The notes beneath the pieces were generated by a model. The model saw nothing but the letters and a program-made list of their open reading frames with translations. It was not told the DNA's origin and searched no databases. 59,984 bases of DNA from an uncultured Robiginitomaculum sp. GTDB taxonomy: Bacteria; Pseudomonadota; Alphaproteobacteria; Caulobacterales; Maricaulaceae. A program made the position numbers and the translations under genes. Below, piece after piece: positions 32,201 to 39,931 of the stretch; position 1 is the stretch's first letter, and the number at the start of each line of letters is the position of its first letter. The stretch is taken from contig CALLVD010000012.1 of NCBI GenBank assembly GCA_938010385.1, positions 1-59,984 of the forward strand. The letters run 5' to 3'.

Positions 32201-35200
32201 TCAGGAAGCCTCAACCCAGCTGGTGACGATCCCGGCAACATTTGAGACTGTGACTGAAACGGTTGTGGTTACGCCGCAGACTGTTGATTACGTCACAATC
32301 CCGGCGACTTACGAGACTGTTCAAGAGCCTGTTGTGGTTCAGGAAGCGTCTACAGAGCTGGTTACAATCCCTGCCACATTCGAAACTGTCACTGAGACTG
32401 TTGTTGTAACGCCGCAAACGGTTGCTTATGAGACTGTTCCGGCTGTCTTCGAGACTGTGTCTGAAACCGTTGTTGTCCAGGAAGCCTCCTCTGAGATGGT
32501 TTCCATCCCGGCGACATATAAAACAGTCACAGAGACTGTTGTTGTCCAAGACGCCACAACTGAGCTGGTCACAATCCCGGCCACGTTTGAGACTGTGACT
32601 GAAACTGTTGTCGCTCAGGAAGCGTCCACAGAGCTGGTTTCTATCCCTGCAACCTACAAAAACGTCACAGAGACAGTCGTGGTTACGCCGCAAACTGTTG
32701 AATACGTTACTGTCCCTGCAGAATATGAGACATACGCCGAAACTGTTGTCGTTCAGGAAGCTTCTTCCGAACTGGTCACAATCCCGGCGACTTTCGAGAC
32801 TGTGTCTGAAACTGTCGTTGTTCAGGAAGCCTCTACAGAGCTGGTATCAATCCCGGCAACTTATGAGACCGTGACTGAAACTGTTGTTTCACGCGAAGCG
32901 TCTACAGAGCTGGTCACAATCCCGGCGACGTTCAAGAACGTCACTGAGACTATTGTCGTCCAGCCTGCAACAACCGAGTATGTCAGCATCCCTGCTGAGT
33001 ATGAAACATACTCCGAAACTGTTGTTGTTCAGGAAGCCTCTACAGAGCTCGTCTCTGTCCCTGCGACGTACAAAACAGTATCTGAGACTGTTGTTGTTCA
33101 GGAAGCGTCAACTGAATTGGTTACAATTCCGGCGACATTCCGCACTGTAACTGAAACTGTCATTGTTCAGCCCGAGACGGTTGAATATGTGGCTCAGCCT
33201 GCCCGTTTTGCCACGCAAAGCCGCAGCTATGTTGCTCAGGAAGCGTCTGACCCAATGGTTGTCATTCCTGCCAGCTACCGCACAGTCACTGAAACTGTCG
33301 TAACGCAAGAAGCCTCAACGCAACTGCGCGCTGTCCCTGCAACATACCGCACGGTCACAGAGCAAATCGTTGTTAAGCCGGCCTCTACAGAGATCGATGT
33401 GATCCCTGCCCGTTATGAACCACGCTCAGAGCTGGTTCTGGTTGCACCGGGTCGCGTTGAGTGGAAACCGGGTTCACAGGCTATCCAGTCTGCAGCTTCC
33501 GGCACAAGAAACCTCACGCAGGACGGCGGTACAGTTGTCAACATCAACCAGCCACAGCAGTTCACTGTCTTTAACGGCGTTCGCGAAGAAACCATTGAAT
33601 CAACAGGTACGGTTGTGACCAACACCGGCGAAATTCTTTGCCGCGTTGAAATCCCGCCGCAGTACAAAACAATCACCAAACAGGTGCTTGTCGCTCCTGC
33701 GCGCACAACAGAGCGTCAGATCCCGGCTGTTACCAAAGCCATCACGAAGCGTGTTGTCGACCGCCCTGCAACTGTTCAAGAAGTTGCGGTTCCGGCCCAG
33801 ACATCAACCATCACGCGCCGTGTTGTTGATCAGGCAGCTCGCTCTATGACGCTTTCCGAAGCGGCTCGCCTCGGTCTTCTGGACCGTGCAACGCTGCCGG
33901 GCGGCAAGTCTTTGGCGTCCCTGCTCAGCCGCGCCGGTGCAAACGGTATCGGCGGCTTTGATGCCAACGGCAACAAATCTGCCCGCGGTCTGTATGACTC
34001 GGCCGGTAACTTTGTCGGCGGACGTCTTCTCGGCGGTGACTATGCACAGCGCATGGGCACTGAAACCACACGCGTTGTGGCCGAAGAAGCTAAAGTCATC
34101 GAACGTGTTGTGCCTGCTGTCACCAAGCAGATTACACGCCGCGTCGTTGACCGCCCTGCCTCTACGCAAGAGCGCGTCATTCCAGCGAAAACACAGACTG
34201 TCACACGTCGCGTTGTTGACCGCCCTGCCTCTACGCAGGAACGGACAATCCCGGCGGTTACGAAGACGGAAACCCGTCGCCGTATCAAGACACCTGCCCG
34301 TACAGCAGAGCGTACAGTTCCGGCCGTAACCAAGCAGGTTACACGCCGCGTTGTTGACCGCCCTGCCTCAACACAGGAACGCACAGTTCCGGCGCAGACC
34401 CGTCAGGTCACACGCCGCGTTGTTAAAACACCGGCATCGACGCAAGAGCGCGTCATTCCGGCGAAAACAGCGACTGTAACGCGCCGCGTCGTTAAAACGC
34501 CGGCCCGTACACAGGAACGCGCAATACCGGCGATTACGAAGACGGAAACCCGTCGCCGTATCAAGAACCCAGCCCGTACAGCGGAACGCGTTGTTCCTGC
34601 TGTCACTAAGCAGGTGACACGCCGCGTTGTTGACCGTCCTGCGTCCACACAGGAACGCACAATTCCGGCCAAGACCCAACAGGTCACACGCCGCGTTGTG
34701 AAAACGCCTGCAAGTGTTCGTGAGCGGGCAATCCCGGCTGTGACGAAACAAGTCACGCGCCGTGTTGTTGACCGTCCTGCGTCTACGCAAGAGCGTGCAA
34801 TCCCGGCCATCACGAAGACAGAAACCCGCCGCGTTGTTAAAACGCCGGCAGCGACTGTCGAACGTGTTGTTCCGGCTGTGACGAAGCAAGTCTCCCGCCG
34901 CGTTGTTAAAACGCCGGCGCGGACAACAGAGCGGACTATTCCGGCTGTGACTAAGATGGAGACACGCCGCGTCATCAAGACGCCTGCGGCGACGCAAGAG
35001 CGTGTTGTTCCGGCTGTCACTAAGCAGGTTACCCGCCGCGTTGTGAAGACCCCTGCGTCGACGCAAGAGCGTGTTGTTCCGGCGATCACGAAACAGGAAA
35101 CCCGTCGCCGCGTGAAAACGCCGGCCCGGACTGCTGAACGTGTTATTCCTGCGGTGACCAAGCAGGTTACCCGCCGCGTTGTTGACCGCCCTGCCTCTAC

Positions 35201-38200
35201 GCAGGAACGGACAATCCCGGCTGTAACTAAAATGGAAACACGTCGCGTCGTTAAGACACCGGCCGGCACACAGGAACGCGTTGTTCCTGCCGTGACCAAG
35301 CAAGTGTCCCGCCGCGTCGTGAAAACACCTGCCCGCACGCAAGAGCGGACAATTCCGGCTGTGACTAAAATGGAAACACGCCGCGTCATCAAGACGCCGG
35401 CCGCGACGCAAGAACGTGTTGTTCCTGCTGTTACCAAGCAAGTCACCCGCCGCGTTGTTGACCGCCCTGCCTCTACGCAGCAGCGTGCAATTCCGGCCAT
35501 CACGAAACAGGAAACCCGTCGCCGCGTGAAAACGCCGGCCCGGACTGCTGAACGTGTTATTCCTGCGGTGACCGCTCAAGTTCAACGCCGCGTCGTTAAG
35601 ACACCGGCGTCTACACAAGAGCGCGTTGTTCCGGCCATCACGAAAATGGAAACTCGCCGCGTCATCAAGACACCGGCAAGCACCCGTGAGCGTGTTGTCC
35701 CGGCTGTAACCAAGCAGGTTACCCGCCGCGTGGTCAAAACTCCGGCCCGTACGCAAGAGCGCACAATCCCGGCCGTCACGAAAATGCAGACCCGCCGTGT
35801 CATTAAGACACCGGCAGCGACGCAAGAGCGTGTCGTCCCGGCTGTGACCAAGCAGGTTACCCGCCGCGTTGTGAAAACTCCGGCCAGCACGCGTGAGCGC
35901 GCTATCCCGGCGATCACGAAGCAGGAAACCCGCCGCGTGATCAAAACGCCGGCAGCGACGCAAGAACGCGTTATTCCGGCTGTCACAAAGCAGGTTACCC
36001 GCCGCGTTGTTGACCGTCCTGCCTCTACGCAAGAGCGTACGGTTCCGGCGATCACCAAGCAGGAAACCCGCCGCGTTGTGAAAACTCCGGCTGCGACACG
36101 GGAACGCGCAATCCCGGCTGTGACGAAACAAGTCACACGCCGCGTTGTGAAGACCCCTGCCCGTACGCAAGAGCGCACAATCCCGGCTGTCACTAAGATG
36201 GAAACCCGCCGCGTGATCAAAACTCCGGCAGCGACGCAAGAACGCGTTGTTCCGGCTGTCACAAAGCAGGTCACCCGCCGCGTGGTCAAAACTCCGGCAG
36301 CGACGCAAGAACGCGCTGTTCCGGCGATCACAAAGACGGAAACCCGTCGCCGCATCAAGACCCCGGCCCGTACGGCTGAGCGTGTTGTTCCGGCCGTGAC
36401 TAAGCAGGTCAGCCGCCGCGTTGTGAAAACTCCGGCCTCTGTTCGTGAACGGGCTATCCCGGCCATCACAAAGCAGGAAACCCGCCGCCGCGTCAAAACA
36501 CCGGCGCGCACTGCAGAACGTACAGTTCCTGCGGTGACCAAGCAGGTAACCCGCCGCGTTGTTGACCGTCCGGCCTCTGTCCAGGAACGGGCAATCCCGG
36601 CCATCACTAAGCAGGAAACACGCCGCGTCGTTAAGACGCCTGCGTCCACGCAAGAGCGCACAATCCCGGCCGTGACGAAACAAGTCACACGCCGCGTTGT
36701 GAAAACTCCGGCGCGTACGACAGAACGGGCAATCCCGGCTGTGACCAAGACGGAAACCCGCCGCGTCATTAAAACTCCGGCAGCGACGCAAGAACGCGTC
36801 ATTCCGGCTGTGACGAAGCAAGTGACCCGTCGCCGTGTGAAAACACCGGCCAGTACGCAAGAGCGGACCATCCCGGCTGTGACGAAACAAGTCACGCGCC
36901 GCGTTGTGAAAACTCCGGCGTCTGTACAGGAACGTCAAATCCCTGCGAAAACCGCTACTGTTACCCGTCAGGTCGTTAAGACCCCGGCGCGGACGCAAGA
37001 GCGTGTTATCCCGGCGATCACTAAGACTGAAACACGCCGCGTTATCAAAACGCCGGCTGCGACAGTTGAACGTGTCATTCCTGCGGTCACCAAACAGGTT
37101 GCTCGCCGCGTCGTGAAAACGCCGGCAAGTGTACGGGAACGCGCAATCCCGGCTGTGACGAAACAAGTCACACGCCGCGTTGTGAAAACCCCGGCCTCTA
37201 CGCAAGAGCGCACAGTTCCGGCTGTGACAAAAACTGAAACGGTTCGCGTTGTTAAGACGCCGGCCCGCACAGTTGAGCGTCAGGTCCCTGCGGTCACGAA
37301 GCAAGTTACCCGCCGCGTCGTTAAGACACCGGCCCGCACGCAAGAGCGGACCATCCCGGCTGTAACGAAAACAATCACGCGCCGCGTGGTTGACCAAGCT
37401 CCGCGCACTGAGCGCCGTGAAATCCCGGCTCGTTATGAGACCGTCACTGTCCAGAAATTGGTACAGCCGGCCTCTACACAAGTCGTGGCTATCCCGGCCG
37501 AGTACCAGGATGTTGTGAAGCGCACTCAGGTTTCTGAGGAACGTGCGGAATGGCGTCAGGTCCTTTGTGAAGCTAATGCTAACTCTACAGTGGTCTCCGC
37601 TATCCAGCGCGCCCTGAAGACGCAAGGCTTCTACACAGGCGCAATCGACGGTCGCTTGGGCCAAGGTACATATGCTGCGGTTAAGCAGTTCCAGATCAGC
37701 CGTAACCTGTCCACAGGTGGTCTGACCCTGAGAACAGTTGATGCCCTGGGTGTGAACTGGCGCTCAATGGTCTCCGGTCAAAGCTATCAAGGTGGCGTGA
37801 CAGGGACTGTTCAAGGCGGCTCCACAGGCTTCGGCCAAGGCGCAACAGTCGGCGGTTCATCCGCAGGCGGCCTGTCAGTCGGCGGTTACACAATCCGTTC
37901 AAACGGTACCGTGTTTAACGCGTCCGGTGTCCAAGTCGGTACAGTGAACTCAAACGGTGACATCGTCTCCGCATCAGGATCCATCCTGCAGCGCGGCGCT
38001 GTCTCAGGCGCACAACTTCGCAGCTTCGGCGGCGGAGTTGTCAGCGGCGGTTCAGTGGCAGGCGACTCTATGAGCTCCGGCGCGATGGGCTCCGGCTCTG
38101 TCGGCGGCGCGAGCATCGGTTCAGCAGGCGGCTTCACGCTTCTGTCTGACGGCTCTGTCCGCAACAGCTCCGGCGTTGTCATCGGTCGCTTGGACCGTGC

Positions 38201-38264
38201 ATCCGGCAACATTGTCGATGCAAACGGACGCATTGTCGGCCGTATGCCTCTGCCGGGTCAGTAA
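29223..38264 (+). CDS. Giant secreted 23-residue-repeat protein (about 3013 aa) with C-terminal peptidoglycan-binding-like domain
   Basis: Sec signal peptide MKRTLLLAASVVAIASPTIAQ; single intact 9-kb ORF; 51 acidic plus 47 basic 23-aa repeats; PG_binding_1-like VVSAIQRALKTQGFYTGAIDGRLGQGTYAAVKQFQISRNL; strong terminator downstream. Confidence 0.95.
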   Translation: MKRTLLLAASVVAIASPTIAQELPPANALPGECYARVIVPATYETSSTRIVSKPASERITKIPARFETVTERVLVQEASFEIVPVGAGSGARLVPGNGAITLTIGGTEYRVDSSRAVRNASGARIGTIDQDGNIVGTSGNMIARGAVNPVTLIGANSSVSTMLRVGNSNYRVDSDMAVYGANGRRVGSLDTSGNLVGLSGNIVNRNAVNSYSYSGGTSGAMSSSFRTVTETVVVQEASTELVAIPAVYGTETETIVVQPATVEYQTIPPVYGTETRTVVVQDATTELVTIPATYGTVTETVVVQDASTELVTIPATFETVSETVVVTPQSVTYETVPAVYETVAETVVVQEASTELVTIPATFETVSETVVVQDAATELVTIPATYGTVTETVVVQEASTELVTIPATFENVTETVVVTPQTVDYVSIPATYETVAETVVVQEASTELVTIPPVYETVAETVVVQEASTELVTIPATYETVTETVVVQEASSEMVSIPATYKTVAETVVVQPATTEYVQIPAEYETYTETVVVQEASSELVTIPATFETVTETIVVTPQTVDYVTVPAEYETYSETVVVQEASTELVTIPATFETVTETVVVTPQTVDYVTIPATYETVQEPVVVQEASTDLVTIPATYENVTETIVVQPAGVEYVSIPATYETVTETVVVQEASTELVSIPATYRNVTETIVVTPQTVDYVTIPATYETVTETVVVQEASTEMVTIPATFETVTETVVVTPQTVDYVTIPATYETVQEPVVVQEASTELVTIPATFETVAETIVVTPQTVEYISVPAVYETVQEPVIVQEASTELVTIPATYETVTETVVVTPQTVDYVTVPAEYETYTETVVVQEASTELVSIPATYKNVTETVVVTPQTVDYVTIPATYETVQEPVVVQEASTELVTIPATFETVTETVVVTPQTVEYVSIPPVYETVQEPVVVQEASTELVTIPATYKNVTETIVVTPQTVDYVTVPAEYETYTETVVVQEASTQLVTIPATFETVTETVVVTPQTVDYVTIPATYETVQEPVVVQEASTELVTIPATFETVTETVVVTPQTVAYETVPAVFETVSETVVVQEASSEMVSIPATYKTVTETVVVQDATTELVTIPATFETVTETVVAQEASTELVSIPATYKNVTETVVVTPQTVEYVTVPAEYETYAETVVVQEASSELVTIPATFETVSETVVVQEASTELVSIPATYETVTETVVSREASTELVTIPATFKNVTETIVVQPATTEYVSIPAEYETYSETVVVQEASTELVSVPATYKTVSETVVVQEASTELVTIPATFRTVTETVIVQPETVEYVAQPARFATQSRSYVAQEASDPMVVIPASYRTVTETVVTQEASTQLRAVPATYRTVTEQIVVKPASTEIDVIPARYEPRSELVLVAPGRVEWKPGSQAIQSAASGTRNLTQDGGTVVNINQPQQFTVFNGVREETIESTGTVVTNTGEILCRVEIPPQYKTITKQVLVAPARTTERQIPAVTKAITKRVVDRPATVQEVAVPAQTSTITRRVVDQAARSMTLSEAARLGLLDRATLPGGKSLASLLSRAGANGIGGFDANGNKSARGLYDSAGNFVGGRLLGGDYAQRMGTETTRVVAEEAKVIERVVPAVTKQITRRVVDRPASTQERVIPAKTQTVTRRVVDRPASTQERTIPAVTKTETRRRIKTPARTAERTVPAVTKQVTRRVVDRPASTQERTVPAQTRQVTRRVVKTPASTQERVIPAKTATVTRRVVKTPARTQERAIPAITKTETRRRIKNPARTAERVVPAVTKQVTRRVVDRPASTQERTIPAKTQQVTRRVVKTPASVRERAIPAVTKQVTRRVVDRPASTQERAIPAITKTETRRVVKTPAATVERVVPAVTKQVSRRVVKTPARTTERTIPAVTKMETRRVIKTPAATQERVVPAVTKQVTRRVVKTPASTQERVVPAITKQETRRRVKTPARTAERVIPAVTKQVTRRVVDRPASTQERTIPAVTKMETRRVVKTPAGTQERVVPAVTKQVSRRVVKTPARTQERTIPAVTKMETRRVIKTPAATQERVVPAVTKQVTRRVVDRPASTQQRAIPAITKQETRRRVKTPARTAERVIPAVTAQVQRRVVKTPASTQERVVPAITKMETRRVIKTPASTRERVVPAVTKQVTRRVVKTPARTQERTIPAVTKMQTRRVIKTPAATQERVVPAVTKQVTRRVVKTPASTRERAIPAITKQETRRVIKTPAATQERVIPAVTKQVTRRVVDRPASTQERTVPAITKQETRRVVKTPAATRERAIPAVTKQVTRRVVKTPARTQERTIPAVTKMETRRVIKTPAATQERVVPAVTKQVTRRVVKTPAATQERAVPAITKTETRRRIKTPARTAERVVPAVTKQVSRRVVKTPASVRERAIPAITKQETRRRVKTPARTAERTVPAVTKQVTRRVVDRPASVQERAIPAITKQETRRVVKTPASTQERTIPAVTKQVTRRVVKTPARTTERAIPAVTKTETRRVIKTPAATQERVIPAVTKQVTRRRVKTPASTQERTIPAVTKQVTRRVVKTPASVQERQIPAKTATVTRQVVKTPARTQERVIPAITKTETRRVIKTPAATVERVIPAVTKQVARRVVKTPASVRERAIPAVTKQVTRRVVKTPASTQERTVPAVTKTETVRVVKTPARTVERQVPAVTKQVTRRVVKTPARTQERTIPAVTKTITRRVVDQAPRTERREIPARYETVTVQKLVQPASTQVVAIPAEYQDVVKRTQVSEERAEWRQVLCEANANSTVVSAIQRALKTQGFYTGAIDGRLGQGTYAAVKQFQISRNLSTGGLTLRTVDALGVNWRSMVSGQSYQGGVTGTVQGGSTGFGQGATVGGSSAGGLSVGGYTIRSNGTVFNASGVQVGTVNSNGDIVSASGSILQRGAVSGAQLRSFGGGVVSGGSVAGDSMSSGAMGSGSVGGASIGSAGGFTLLSDGSVRNSSGVVIGRLDRASGNIVDANGRIVGRMPLPGQ
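29901..33419 (+). repeat. Acidic tandem array: 51 x 69 bp (23 aa), consensus TVTETVVVQEASTELVTIPATYE / TVTETVVVTPQTVDYVTIPATYE
   Basis: Counted unit by unit from the translation; 29901 + 51x69 = 33420 matches the codon where the pattern ends (PRSELV), so there are no indels. Confidence 0.97.
34122..37364 (+). repeat. Basic tandem array: 47 x 69 bp (23 aa), consensus TKQVTRRVVKTPASTQERVIPAV
   Basis: Counted unit by unit; 34122 + 47x69 = 37365 matches the first codon of the degenerate closing unit (TKTITRRVVDQAPRTERREIPA). Confidence 0.97.
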
Positions 38265-38301
38265 GAAACGACCTGAGCTAAGGCTCAGATAAAGATAAGA
38301 A

Positions 38302-38329
38302 AGGCTCCGCTTCGGCGGGGCCTTTTTTT
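38302..38329 (+). terminator. Intrinsic terminator of the giant repeat gene
   Basis: AGGCTCCGCttcgGCGGGGCCTTTTTTT; preceded by a second small hairpin CTGAGC-taag-GCTCAG. Confidence 0.88.
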
Positions 38330-38454
38330 ATGGGCGATTATTATTTTTGGGCGCCGAACAAATGACCTACGCTTAACCAAGCTTCAGTTTCACTGCGCAA
38401 ACCCGTAGGGCGGCCTGCAGTCATGTGATATCATCACACCTCTTAAGGAGCCTT

Positions 38455-39744
38455 ATGATGATTTCACGCCGCAAACTGATTAAAGCGGGCGTTGCATCCG
38501 CTGCGATCGTTAAATTTCCCGGGATTACCAACATCGCTTTCGCGCAATCCGGCGGCGTGCCGTCTGTCACTTTTGACGTTGATGATGTTGTGCGCGGGAA
38601 AACGGTGTTGCCGACAGTTTCCGCAAAGTCTGCCATTGAAGGCATTCTATCTGCGCCCAAAGACTCGCTGGAAAGCTGGTCACGCGGCGCGCAAGATTTA
38701 ATAGCGTCGGGCCCGGATATTCACCCGTTTCTTCATGCTGTAACCACCGCCTATCACAATCATTTTCCGATAATCTTCTCGCCTGATATTATTTGGCTGC
38801 AAATCTTGCAGGGGCTGGCGTCCCATATCAACGCCAATGCCGAATCGCTGCGGGGTCAGTTTGTCGCCCATGACGGCAAAAAACTGATCGAAATTAGGCG
38901 AGATTTTTTTGTGAAGGGAAATCCGGACAATGATTGGGAGGGCGCGTTTTCAGAATTCTCGGCCAAAATGCGCCCTTATCTGGGCGCGAAGACCCATAAC
39001 TTGATTGCCGGCGGATACAACACGACCGGCCCGGCAGAGCAGGCCGCGATGAATGTCGCCCTGATGGACGCCATGCAATCCTATTTCGCCTATGGCATGA
39101 CCACAGCCTGCGGATTTCCGTCTGTCACTCTGGAGGGCTCCGTTGACGATTGGCAGGCCCTGCGCAAACGCGCCGCCGCTTTCGCGCAATATGATTTAGA
39201 GTGGTGGACAAAACCGCTTCTTGCCGTTTTAGATCAGTTCGTTGACACCGCCTCCGGCAAGCCGAACAGGGACTTTTGGTGCAATTTCTACAAGCTACAG
39301 CCCGTCGGCAGCGGCACGCCCCACATTCATGGCCATATCAATACATTCTTCCCCTATTTCGGTAAAAAGAAACCGACACGGGACGAGCTTGTGGAGAATT
39401 TTGAGGTTTATATCCGAAATTCGCAACATCAGGCCCCCCGCTCCGAGCAAGCCATATTGGCCGAAATTGCGCAGTTTAAACGCCGCTTGAAGGATGACAG
39501 CGGCCGGTTGCGAAATACGCTGCGCCGTAATCCGTATCTTGGCAGAACCGATTTGACCGCGCGCGAAGGCATGACAACGGCAGATGTCACCGCGAAGATG
39601 AACAGCGCACCGATGGTTTGGAATTATCACGGCGAAAAACTGCAAATGGAGCTGCTGGCCGGCTTCATCGGCGCGACGCAAGATCCGGTGAGCCTCGCTG
39701 TCAGGCCGAAAATCGGCTGGGCGGTACGCGAAAATAACGGCTAA
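38455..39744 (+). CDS. DUF4419-domain protein with Tat signal peptide
   Basis: Twin-arginine leader MMISRRKLIKAGVASAAIVKFPG; DUF4419-like HPFLHAVTTAYHNHFPIIFSPDIIWLQILQGLASHIN...ACGFPSVTLEGSVDDWQALRKRA. AAGGAG RBS upstream. Confidence 0.8.
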   Translation: MMISRRKLIKAGVASAAIVKFPGITNIAFAQSGGVPSVTFDVDDVVRGKTVLPTVSAKSAIEGILSAPKDSLESWSRGAQDLIASGPDIHPFLHAVTTAYHNHFPIIFSPDIIWLQILQGLASHINANAESLRGQFVAHDGKKLIEIRRDFFVKGNPDNDWEGAFSEFSAKMRPYLGAKTHNLIAGGYNTTGPAEQAAMNVALMDAMQSYFAYGMTTACGFPSVTLEGSVDDWQALRKRAAAFAQYDLEWWTKPLLAVLDQFVDTASGKPNRDFWCNFYKLQPVGSGTPHIHGHINTFFPYFGKKKPTRDELVENFEVYIRNSQHQAPRSEQAILAEIAQFKRRLKDDSGRLRNTLRRNPYLGRTDLTAREGMTTADVTAKMNSAPMVWNYHGEKLQMELLAGFIGATQDPVSLAVRPKIGWAVRENNG

Positions 39745-39796
39745 AGGTTCGTCGCCGCGCACGCAAAATAACCTGCACAAACCGCGCAATCGCCCG

Positions 39797-39824
39797 TTGA
39801 CTTAGGCCTTTCCATCCGTATATT
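39797..39824 (+). promoter_or_regulatory. Sigma70-like promoter for rplU-rpmA
   Basis: TTGACT - 16 bp - TATATT just upstream of the rplU leader. Confidence 0.6.
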
Positions 39825-39931
39825 CCGCGTTTCACGAAGCAGCCCTGCATCAGCGGGGCTTTTCGCTTATTACAGATTTTATGCAGTGTCGCGGGCGAAA
39901 GCCTAAATCATTGCTTCCAAAGGAAACGCTC

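Noticed and set aside
29784-33706. Series of Asn/Arg/Cys-rich antisense ORFs and small + frame ORFs within the acidic repeat array
   Set aside because: Same repeat-driven open-frame artefact; overlapping, no RBS or domain evidence.
29901-37364. CRISPR array or DNA-level satellite interpretation of the 69-bp periodicity
   Set aside because: The periodicity is a codon-phased protein repeat with synonymous variation and no unique spacers; it is not CRISPR.
29901-37364. Pure assembly artefact explanation for the arrays
   Set aside because: Not excluded, but less likely: units are individually distinct, all in frame with no indels, and bounded by coherent unique domains. Long reads are still needed to confirm exact copy number.
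34368-37664. 1098-aa antisense ORF (and 366/437-aa ORFs in another minus frame) opposite the basic repeat array
   Set aside because: A by-product of a stop-free 69-bp unit read in other frames: because 69 is divisible by 3, any frame lacking a stop in the consensus stays open for kilobases. Products are Arg/Cys/Asn-rich with no recognisable domain, and the sense frame has the signal peptide and PG-binding domain.
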